From NCBI GenBank assembly GCA_017466365.1, contig JAFTUG010000012.1:159545-223544 (forward strand): a stretch of DNA of 64,000 nucleotides. Direction: 5' to 3'. Shown here in pieces: positions 41,496 through 52,600 of this stretch. Numbering within the stretch: position 1 is the stretch's first letter; the number at the start of each line of letters is the position of its first letter. The position numbers were made by a program, and so were the translations under genes. This DNA is from Clostridia bacterium. Lineage in GTDB: Bacteria > Bacillota > Clostridia > Oscillospirales > Acutalibacteraceae. The notes beneath the pieces are model-generated. The model worked only from the letters and a program-made list of their open reading frames with translations. It made no database searches and was not told where the DNA came from.

Positions 41496-43475
41496 TTATT
41501 TTGAGAATTTATTATAAAGCTTTCTCAAATCCGCATAAGCGGTTTCAAGCCAATGAATAAGGTCTTTTATAAAACTGAAGGGCTCTTCGATTTCTTCTTC
41601 TGCCGTTTCACCCGTTGCCGTGCTGTCAAATACAAATGCAAAGCGTCCGCCGGGTGCTGCGTCGCCGTTAACATAAAATGCGGTTGCATCTGCACCGAGT
41701 AAATTATCGGACCATTTGAAATTAAATCTGATTTCTTCTTCTGTAAGTCCGAGTGCATTTCTCGGAACGGAAATCTGAAGAATATTGCCGTTGACAGTAT
41801 AATCAACCTTGCAAACTTCTTCAAATTCTATTCCGCCGAGGGATTTTTCAAGAGAGGCTTTTCCGTCTTTCGGGGATTCTCTGTTTATAACGAATTCAAA
41901 GCCTTCCCAATTTGCCGAAACACCGCTTGTATCGGTATCTATAAGCAGTCGCATCCAGTCGGTATCGGTTGAAGGGGTGAGATTATCTGCTGTTTTTACA
42001 AAGAAATAAATATTATCATCGTCATAAGCAACCTTTGACTGAACGATATCGTTGCGGAAGGTGTTGTTTGTGTAATAATATCCCTTCCAGCCTGCGCTGC
42101 TGCGGTTTTTGCCGCCTTCATAGTGGTTATATTCCGGAAGAACGCTGTCCCATTGGGAAAGCGGACCGCTGATGTTGATTGTTTTTTGTGCATCGGTTTT
42201 CGGCAGAGGATCGGTACCCTTGAAACGTCGCACATTCTCAACAAGCTGATAATAGTAGTGGTCTTTAAGAATTCCGGAAGAAGGCTCAATATCACGGCTG
42301 TATTCGGCATTATACTGATCAGGGAAGGCGTTTTCTGTTCCGCACCAGCTTTCCCACCTGCCGGCTATCCATTCGTTAAAGCCCGTTACAAATATGATTT
42401 CGGGGTCCTGCGATATCGCATAGTCCCATTGCTGTTGGAAGTTAAGTCCGTAAAGCAGAGAATTTTCCGTGTTTTTATCAACAACAACATTTTTACCTGC
42501 ATAGGTGTAACTGTAAGAATAGTTGCCGTCTGTAAAGCTTCTTCCCTGAACCGTTCCTTCAGGGCTGTTCATAGCGATAAGACCGTTTTCGTTGGCATTC
42601 TGTGCAACCGATACGCACATTTCTTCAACGCCGCCGAATAGTCTTTTTCCGAATTTTGTCTGTTTATAGTCGGAGCACCAGCCCCATGTATCTTCGTAAT
42701 AATTGGTGTCCGATGCAAAATATGTAGGTTCATTATCTCTGAAGGTGAAGAAATTGAAAATTTCTTTGTCCTTTTCAACCGAAATGTCAAGTGCATTTAT
42801 ATCAGCCATGAGCATGGGCTTGCCGTCCCATATGAACCAAAAATCGCTGTATCTGTTTTTACTGTAGAGATTATCGTAAATATCATAAAGCTGCGTGCGT
42901 GTATCTTCTGCGCCTCCGAAATTAAGGATGAACGAGATATCGGGTGTGTCAACACCGTCTGCCCTCGCTTCGCTCCATACCTTAAGCAATGCTTCATATC
43001 CCTCGGTGAAAACCTGTGTACCGTTTGTTGTGTCAAAGAATACAACGTCAATATCGGCATCAGCAAGAAGCTCTGCATGCTTGCGGAGAATATATTCATC
43101 TGTGTTGGTGTAGAAGCCGTAAAGAGGCTCACCCCAGAAATATGGTCTGCCGTCATATGTACCTCCCCAAGCGGGATGGTTCCAATCGTTTACCGCCTCG
43201 GGATACTTTTCAAGCACACTGCCTGATGTGATAGGCTCATGGTCGTGTATCCAGGGATAATGCCATGTCCAGTAAAACATTGCAACATATTTTTCATTGT
43301 TTTTATTGCCTGTTTCGGTGTTTAAAGAAAGAGTACGCCCGAGTCCGTCAACGGCTGCCCAGGTTGAGGGGGAGATTTTGTTTTCCGTATCTGCGGAATC
43401 TGTTGCGGCCGTTGCCGAAAGACCGAATATGAGAACCAGACACAAAGCAAAAGCAATAAGTTTTTTGATTTTCAT
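41496..43475 (-). CDS. Secreted glycoside-hydrolase-like protein with C-terminal carbohydrate-binding-like domain
   Basis: This 659-residue exported protein has a signal peptide (MKIKKLIAFALCLVLIFGL, ending ATAA). Residues 60 to about 420 look like a TIM-barrel domain of the GH71/GH99-like type: YVAMFYWTWHYPWIHDHEP, GEPLYGFYTN, LLADADIDVVFFDTTNG, DGKPMLMADI and FVTGFNEWIAGRW. From about residue 440 a beta-rich domain resembles CBM9/DOMON sugar-binding domains (DDDNIYFFVKTADN). The C-terminus is a helical aromatic tail (FSFIKDLIHWLETAYADL). GAGGAG precedes the ATG. The substrate cannot be told; a family number is tentative. Confidence 0.75.
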   Translation of the reverse strand: MKIKKLIAFALCLVLIFGLSATAATDSADTENKISPSTWAAVDGLGRTLSLNTETGNKNNEKYVAMFYWTWHYPWIHDHEPITSGSVLEKYPEAVNDWNHPAWGGTYDGRPYFWGEPLYGFYTNTDEYILRKHAELLADADIDVVFFDTTNGTQVFTEGYEALLKVWSEARADGVDTPDISFILNFGGAEDTRTQLYDIYDNLYSKNRYSDFWFIWDGKPMLMADINALDISVEKDKEIFNFFTFRDNEPTYFASDTNYYEDTWGWCSDYKQTKFGKRLFGGVEEMCVSVAQNANENGLIAMNSPEGTVQGRSFTDGNYSYSYTYAGKNVVVDKNTENSLLYGLNFQQQWDYAISQDPEIIFVTGFNEWIAGRWESWCGTENAFPDQYNAEYSRDIEPSSGILKDHYYYQLVENVRRFKGTDPLPKTDAQKTINISGPLSQWDSVLPEYNHYEGGKNRSSAGWKGYYYTNNTFRNDIVQSKVAYDDDNIYFFVKTADNLTPSTDTDWMRLLIDTDTSGVSANWEGFEFVINRESPKDGKASLEKSLGGIEFEEVCKVDYTVNGNILQISVPRNALGLTEEEIRFNFKWSDNLLGADATAFYVNGDAAPGGRFAFVFDSTATGETAEEEIEEPFSFIKDLIHWLETAYADLRKLYNKFSK

Positions 43476-43518
43476 AGCGTATCTCCTCTATCCTTAAATT
43501 AAAAGGTTTTATGTTGAT

Positions 43519-43547
43519 ATTATACCGCACACGAAATGCATTTGCAA
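43519..43547 (-). promoter_or_regulatory. sigma-A promoter for the glycoside-hydrolase-like gene
   Basis: On the minus strand: TTGCAA (43547-43542), 17-base spacer, TATAAT (43524-43519). Confidence 0.8.
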
Positions 43548-43613
43548 TATAAACATTCATTTATTGATGCAGATGAAAATTATACAAATTTTTAACCAAT
43601 TATCCTTTTTGGA

Positions 43614-43642
43614 TTGCATTTGAAGAAAGCGGATGATATTAT
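43614..43642 (+). promoter_or_regulatory. sigma-A promoter for the giant BspA-like gene
   Basis: TTGCAT (43614-43619), 17-base spacer, TATTAT (43637-43642) preceded by TG. It is divergent from the promoter at 43519-43547; the two -35 elements are about 66 bases apart. Confidence 0.8.
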
Positions 43643-43679
43643 ATATTCTGTATAAATATGACTGTTCGGAGGTATACCG

Positions 43680-46600
43680 ATGAAAAGAATTGTTGTTAAG
43701 GCAATATCAGTTTTGCTTGCGGCGGCAATTATAATCTGCTCTGCACCGCTTACGGGATTTTTGAACCTTGAACTGCCTGAAATAGGCAAACTGTTTTATG
43801 ATAAAGCGGAGGCTTCGGAAACTTATACAAGCGGATATTTTACCTACTCCGTTGATGAAAACGGCAATGCAACCGTTACCCGTTGCGATACTTCAGTCAG
43901 CGGAGATATCGTCATTCCGCCAACCATAGACGGTTATCCCGTAACAGCAATAGGCACGAGTGCATTTTTAAACTGCAGTTCTATTGTTTCAGTAACTCTC
44001 CCTTACGGATTAGCGTCATTGGGAAACGCTGCATTCAGAAACTGCAGTGCTCTTGAATATATAAATATCCCCGAAAGTGTAACAACTCTCGGGTCTGCAG
44101 CATTTCAAATGTGTACAAGTCTCAAATCAATAACTCTTCCGGACAGCGTTGTTTCTGTCGGAGTAACTCTTTTTATGGGATGTTCGGCACTTACGGATGT
44201 AATCCTCAGCAAGAGTCTTACGGCATTAACGGCGAACATGTTCAGAAACTGTACGTCTCTTACAACCGTTATTATTCCTGACGGCATAACAACTTTAGGT
44301 GGAGCGATTTTTTATGGCTGTTCATCTCTTAACGAAATAGTTATTCCTGCTTCAATAACAAGTATTCCTTCGGGTGTGTTCAGCGGCTGCACAGCACTTA
44401 CCGATGTCTGTTACAGAGGTACCGAGGAGGAATGGAGCGGAATCTCAATATCCGAAACAAACAACGAATACTTCATCAATTCAATTATTCATTATAATAT
44501 TTTTACGGTAACATGGAATATCGGCGACGAAAAAATTGTTGACTGCTATCAGAGCGGAGACGAAATCGTTGTGCCTTCTTCACCGATAAAAACAGGATAT
44601 AGATTTGCCGGATGGGATTCCGAAATTCCTGCAAACATGCCCGATGAGGATTTGATGTTTACGGCACAATGGAAAACAGAACAATTCACCGTAACATGGA
44701 ATATTGAAGGTATCGAAACCGTGGTTGAATATTACTACGGTGACGAAATTGTTATTCCCGATGTTCCCGAAAAAGAGTTTTATGCATTTGTCGGCTGGGA
44801 TGCCGAAATTCCCTCAACAATGCCTGATAAAGACCTTGTTTTTACTGCATTATATGAATTGACTGGCGGTTCATGCGGCGAAAGCGTAACCTTTGATTTC
44901 GATAAAGAAACAGGTATGCTCATAATAAGCGGAGAAGGGGAGATAACCTCTTTGCCGTGGGCAGATGAAAAAGAAAACATAACAGCCGTTTCAATTGAGG
45001 AGGGTATTACGGCAATACCCGAGTCTGCATTTGACGGCTGCTCAAATCTTGCGAGTGCAGCATTTCCCGCAAGTCTTGTTTCAATCGGGAATTCCGCATT
45101 TACAAACTGTGAATCGCTCAACGATATCTATTATTCCGATGACGATACCGCATGGAGTGCCGTAGCAATCGGTACGGGTAATGACAGCCTTGAAGCGGCG
45201 GATATGCACTATACATATGCTCCCGAGGATTACTTTACATACGAAATCACAAACGGCACGGCAACGGTTACGGGCTATAATTCGGCGATTATAAAAGACG
45301 GCATTATCGAAATACCGTCTGTGCTTGAAAACTGTCCCGTTACCGCAATAGGCGAAAAGGCGTTCTATGAAAAAACGGAAATAGTTTCCGTAAAAATTCC
45401 CGCATGCGTTAAAACTATCGGTGTTTCCGCTTTTGCAAAATGTACCTCACTCAATTCTGTTTCAATGGCTGACGGTGTTGAAACTATCGGCAAAACCGCA
45501 TTCAACGGATGTACCGCTTTAACCGAAATCACCTTGTCTGAAGGCGTAACTTCAATCGGTGCTTCGGCGTTTATGAATTGTTCCGCACTTACTGCAGTTA
45601 ATGTTTCTTCAACCGTAGCCGATTTGAGTGCAGGTATGTTTACGGGCTGCTCTGCTTTGTCTGCGATTAACGTCAGCGAAAACAGCTCTGTGTTTTCAAG
45701 CGATGAAAACGGCGTTGTTTTTAATAAAGATAAAACGGAGCTTGTTATTTATCCCGTCGGCAAAGCGGATGGAAGCTATACCGTTCCGAGCGGAGTAATA
45801 GCTATCGGAACATCGGCTTTTAAAAATGCAAAAAATCTTACAAGTGTTACTATGCCCGAGGGCGTAACCTCAATAGGCACAACGGCGTTTGCGATTTGCT
45901 CCTCACTTACAACGGTTTATCTCCCTTTGAGCTTGACCGAAATCAAAAACGGTGCATTCAACGGCTGTTCGGCATTGACGGATGTTTATTACGTCGGAAT
46001 GGCTTCGGAATATAATACAATTGAAATCGGTTCAGGCAACGATGCACTTGCTTCTGCAACACTTCACCATGCACCCGACCCGGAAGATATTTTTTATTAC
46101 GTTATATCTGACGGCTATGCTGTTATAGACGGATGCGATGAATCAAAGCTTGCTGACGGCAGACTTGTTATTCCTGAAACTCTTGAAGGTTATCCGGTAA
46201 AGGTAATCTGTGATTATGCGTTTTTTGATAAAATATCCATAACGGAAATTATTCTTCCCGATATACCGCTCGATATCGGTAACAGTGCATTTTACGGCAC
46301 GGGATATTATTACGATACTGAAAACTGGGAGAATGATGCACTTTATATCGGCAAACATCTCATCAAAACAAATTTGATTGCCAATAATGCTTTTACGGTT
46401 AAAGAGGATACTGTTTCCATTGCCGATTATGCAATAAATATGACTGAACTTTATACCGTTCATCTTCCTGAAAGCATAAAATATATCGGATATAACGGTA
46501 TAGGCTATAACGATTATCTTGACCACATTTTTTATGGCGGAACACGCAGTCAGTGGTCTGAAGTTGAAACTGAAATCAATTATTACAATGCAACCGTTTT

Positions 46601-49600
46601 TTACGGTTATGTGGACAGCGGATATGAAAACGGATATATCTACTATATTACAACCCGCGGCAATGCAATTATAACCGAATGCGAAAACAACGTTTCGGGT
46701 ATTCTTGAAATCCCCGCAACTCTCGGCGGATATCCCGTTGCTGAAATAGATAACAGCGTGTTTTACGGTTTCTCAAATATAACCGAGGTTGTTTTTCCGG
46801 AAACCTTGACAGTCATCGGCGAAGATGCTTTTAATTACTGCAGTAATCTTAAAACGGCGTATCTTCCGGAATCTCTGGAATATATCGGCGAAAGAGCTTT
46901 TTATGACTGTTATTACTTGACAACGGCAAATTTACCCGAGACCTTGAAGTTTATCGGAGATTATGCTTTCGCTTATTGCAGTAACCTTGAAAGTGTTGTT
47001 ATTCCCGACAGTGTGGAGACCGTAAGCTGCGGAGCATTCAGCGGCTGCAACGATTTGGTATCCCTTACAATCGGAAACAGTGTGAAGTCAATCGAAGATT
47101 ATGCTTTCGCTTATTGCAGAAACATCGAAAGCGTTAATATTCCCGCAAGCGTAGAATATATAGGCAATCATGCTTTCCGGAGCTGTGATGATTTGCAAGA
47201 TATCACAATCGGTAACGGTGTGAAAGCAATCAGAAGCTATGCATTCGCTTATTGCGACAGTCTCAAAAGTGTTGATATTCTCGACAGTGTGGAAATTATA
47301 GGCTACAGCGTATTTGTCGGATGCGGCATTTTGTCATCGGTTACAATTGGCAGCGGACTGAAAACGATAGGAGAAGATGTTTTTATGGACTGCGTTTCTC
47401 TCACATCGTTTGAGGTTTCGCAGGATAACCCATATTATTCGAGTGAAAACGGTATAATTTTCAGCAAGGATAAAACTGCTCTTGTTCTTTATCCGTGCGG
47501 AAAACCGGAAACAAGCTATGAGATTCCGTCTCAAGTTGAAAAAATCGAGGCGGGTGCATTCGATTATGCCAAAAATCTTCAGGAATTTACCGTTAACGAA
47601 GAAAATGCAAGCTTTTCAAGCCTCGACGGTGTTTTGTTAAGTGCTGATAAAACAGTTCTTGTTTGCTATCCTTATGCTAAATCGGACAAGTTTTATACAA
47701 TACCCGAAAGTATAACAACCGTTGCAACAGGTGCGTTCTGCCGTAATAAGTATCTTAATATAATCTCTATCGGAAAAACCGTAACATTGCTTGAAAACCT
47801 TGCCTTTGATGTTTCTTTGTTATCTCTGTTTTATGGAGGAACATCTGAAGAATGGAGCAATCTCGTCAGCTACGGCCAATCAATAAACTGCTCTAATATC
47901 TATTATGAGTCGACAAGTAAGATTGATGAAACGGGATTCATTTATACGGTTAATGAGGATTCTGAAGCCGCAATTGTAGGTTATGCCGACATGCCGGAAG
48001 GAAGATTTGTTATTCCGTCGGAGATTGAAGGCTGTACCGTTGTTGAGATAGGCGGCAACGCATTTTATGATTGTGCATTTATAACGGAGCTTGTCCTTCC
48101 CGAAAGCCTTGTAACAATAGGAGACGGAGCCTTCCGATCCTGTTATAATCTTGAAAAGGTTGAGCTTTTCGATTCGGTTGAATCAATCGGAAACTATGCG
48201 TTTCAATACTGCGATCTGCTTGAAAGTTTTGATATTCCCGAAAGCGTAACATCAATCGGTTCCTATGCTTTTTACGGTTGCTATATGCTTTCACAGGTTG
48301 TAATTCCCTCCGGTGTTAATTCAATAAAAAACGGTACATTTTCCTGTTCCGGCATAGAAAGCATTGATATTCCCGACAGTGTGGAAACCATAGGTTATGA
48401 AGCTTTTTATGGCTGCAACAGCTTATCATCTGTCACGATCGGCAGCGGAGTAACTTCTATAGGCAGCTATGCTTTTTATAACTGCTACAACCTTAAAACG
48501 ATTACATTCGGCAACGGAGTGACTTCTATAGGCAGCAGTGCTTTCAAATACTGCAGAAAGCTCGAAGAAATAGCAGTTCCTCCCAAGGTTGAAATTATAG
48601 ACGAATATACCTTCTATGGTTGCAATAACCTTAAAACCGTTACATTCGGCAGCGGTGTAAGCGCAATCGCTTCAAATGCTTTTGAAGGCTGCGGTTCCCT
48701 TGTCTCATTTGAGGTTTCGCAGGATAATCAGAGCTTTTCTTCGGATAACGGGATCCTTTTCAATAAAGATAAAACCACACTTATGTTATATCCCTGCGGA
48801 AAGCCCGAAACAAGCTATGAAATTCCTGAAAGTGTTCAGTCTGTTGCGTCAGACGCCTTTTTAGCTACCGCAAATTTAAAGGAATTTACGGTTAATGCCG
48901 ATAATGAATATTTCACAAGTATTGACGGTGTGCTTTTCAGCAAGGATAAGACCACTCTTGTGTGTTATCCCTACGGCTGTGAGAATAGCTTTTATTTCAT
49001 TCCCGAAAATACAACCACCGTTGCTGCAGGTGCGTTCTATGAAACGGAGCATAAAATCACAATTCTTTCAATTCCGAAATCCGTAACGTTATTTGAAACC
49101 GGTTCTTTTGTCGGCTATTATTATTTTGAAACTGTTTTTTATGGCGGTTCACAGGATGAATGGAATTCAATAGGTTATAATCCGTTAAATTATTCAACCG
49201 TTCATTATAATTCTCAAGCTTATATAGATGACGGCGGATTGCTTTATTATGTCGATGCAAACTCCAATGCTGTTATAATTGGCTGTAAAGAAAATGTTAC
49301 GGGCGATTTGCTTATTCCCGAGGCTCTCGGAGGATATCCCGTAACAGTAATCGGAAACGGTGCTTTTTCAAATTGCGAAAGTCTTACGAGCGTTGTTATA
49401 CCCGACAGTGTGGTAACAATCGGAAACAGTGCATTTGCCGATTGCTACCACATGACGAGCCTTACAATCGGAAACGGCGTAACCACAATAGGGGAAAATG
49501 CCTTCGATAGTTGTTATAATATTGAAAGTGTTGCTATACCCGACAGCGTGGTTACAATCGGAAACAGTGCGTTTAATAATTGCTCTGCAATAACGGATTT

Positions 49601-52600
49601 GACAATCGGAAACGGCGTAACATCAATAGGAGAATATGCATTCCGTTATTGCGGAAAGCTTAATAGCGCTGTTATTCCCGAAGGAGTTGAATTAATCGGC
49701 TACGGAGCGTTTTATTGCTGCCATAAACTGAATAATGCTGTTATACCCGACAGCGTAACCGCCCTCGGAGAAGCAGCGTTTTACAATTGCGAAGAGCTTG
49801 AAACGGTAAAAATCGGCAGCGGCGTTAAAGAAATACCTGATAACTCCTTTGCAAACTGTTATGAATTGAAGTCATACGAAGTTTCGGAGAATAACACTGC
49901 ATACTCAAATGACGAAAACGGAGTTCTTTTCAATAAGGATAAGACCCGACTCATTTCATATCCCATGGGCAAAACCGAGGAAAGCTATGAAATTCCCGCC
50001 TGTGTTATTTCGGTTGCTCCCTATGCTTTGCAGGGTAACGATAATCTTAAGGCAATAACTGTTAATGAGAATAACGGATATTTTGCAAGTGTTGACGGTG
50101 TTCTTTTTTCAAAGGATTTAACAACTCTGGTTTGTTTATCTGTAGGTTCGGTAAATAAGCTGTATATAATTCCCGATACCGTAACAACAGTTGCCACGGG
50201 TGCCGTTCTCACCGATAACGATTTTTATTATATTTCAATCCCGAAAACCGTTACAACGCTCAACGAAAGGGCAATCGTAACGAGCAGCAGCTTCAGGTCA
50301 ATTTATTTCGGCGGCACTCAAGAAGAATGGAATGCTCTCTATCAGCAAAACAATAATTATATCAGCTATTATGATATATATTTCAACTCTTTCGCTTCCG
50401 AAGACCCTTGCGGATTGACTTATTTTATCAATAATGATGAGTCAGCGGCGGTTGTTATTGATGCCGATAAAACTGTTAAGGGAGATTTTGTTATTCCCGA
50501 AACTCTCGGCGGCTGTCCGGTTGCGGCAATTGATGATAATGTATTCTTCTGCAACGAAAACCTTACAAGCATCACCATTCCCGATAGCGTAGTTTATATC
50601 GGAGAAGAAGCTTTTTATCTTTGCTCGCAGCTTGAAAATATTGTTTTTCCCGAAAGTCTGAAAGAAATAGAATCAGCGGCATTTGGCGGTTGTGTGAAGC
50701 TTGAATCCATTCATATTCCCGCAAGCGTAACTTCAATAGGATACGCTGCATTTATGGATTGCACGGGTATTACGAAAATTACCGTTGATGATGATAATGA
50801 GTGCTATATCGCCGATGAAAACGGTGTGCTTTATAATGCGGATAAAACCGAGATTATTCAGTATCCTCTTAATTCCGCCGCAGCCGAATTTGTTATTCCC
50901 GATACTGTAACAACTTTTGATTTCGAGGCTTTTATGAATGCACAAAACCTTAAAACTCTTACCATTCCCGCAAGTGTAGATAATTTGGACGGCGAGTTTT
51001 GCTGGATAGGAAAGAATTTTGAAAAGTTCATCGTGGATGAAAATAATCTTATGCTTTCCGGCGATGAGCAGGGCGTGCTTTATGATAAGGAAAAAACTTA
51101 TCTTCTTTCCTGCCCGCCTGCAATCCGTGATAAAAATTTGGTGATTCCGGATACGGTTGTTGAAGTTTATGACCTTGCATTTATGTTCTGCAGTGAGCTT
51201 ACAATCACTATTCCCGACAGCTTGAACCTCTCGGTTGCTCTTGATGTTTTTGCATTCGGTTCGGCAAAAGAATATATCGTCAGCGAAACCCATCCCGATT
51301 TGGCAGCCTATAAAGGAGCACTTTATACAAAGGATAAGACTGTTCTTATCAAGTATCCTTCAGACAGCGGTAATGATATCCATGTTGCACCCGAAACCCT
51401 TGAATCGGTTTGTGGCTTTGCGTTCATGTCATCTGATTTTATGCTTGTTCAGGTTTTGCCGTCAATGCTTTTGCTTAATGAATATAATGCAAGTGATTTG
51501 ATGAGGATGTGCGGTGATCTGACTTTGCATGCTCCGAAGCCTGTTTTTGCTTACGGTATAAAGCAGATTTGTGTTGCACAAGCCGATGAAACCGAGCTGT
51601 GTGATGCAAACAGGGATATTGCAGACTTTTATAATGAAATCAGGGATTATCGTGATTATTATGATCAAATGCTTAAAGAAGAAAATATAGATTATTTTGA
51701 GAAGATTGAGTGTTTGTTATTTATCCCTGTTTACAATGAAGTTCTTTCAGGTGCCGACCAAATTACAGTCTGCGGAGGAGACCATTCCGATGTCCATACC
51801 CATGTTTGGGTTGAAACTACGGTAAACGAAACCTGCACGGCTGACGGAAGCATAACAAATGCTTGCTCAATCTGCGATGAAGAAACAGTGACTGTTATTC
51901 CCGCCTCACATAAGCCGGGTGAATGGGTAACGGCAATAGAGCCTACAACCGAGCATGACGGAAAAAAGGCAAAATACTGTACCGTGTGTGAGGAGTTGCT
52001 TGAAGAAGAAATACTTCCGCAGCTTGATATTCCCGTAACGGGCATTGACCTTAAGGAAACCGAAGCTGAAATTCAGCATTATTCTTCACTTCAGCTTAAT
52101 GCAGCAACTGTTCCCGCTGTTGCAAATAACACAAAAATTCTCTGGTCATCAAGCGATGAAAGCATCGCAACCGTTGATGAAAACGGCGTTGTTACCGCAG
52201 TTTCCGTCGGTGATGCAATAATTACCGCAACAACCGAGGAGGGCGGCTTTGCGGCCGAGTGTGCCGTTACGGTTACTCCTGCCGACTTTACCGTAACTCT
52301 CAATATCGACGGCGTTCAGAGTGTTCTTACCGTAACCGAGGGCACAAAAATGAATATCGATGACCCCTTAAAGGAAGGATATTCCTTCATCGGATGGTCA
52401 CCTGAAATGCCTGACATAATGCCTCCTGAAAACCTCGAATTTACGGCGGTTTTCGAGATTAACAGCTATACGGTTGAATGGAATATCGACGGTCTTACCA
52501 TGCACGAAACGTATCAGTTCGGTGCAAAGATTGATAAGTCAAAAACATTTACAAAGAAGGGTTATACCTTCGCAGGCTGGACTCCCGAAATTCCCGACAC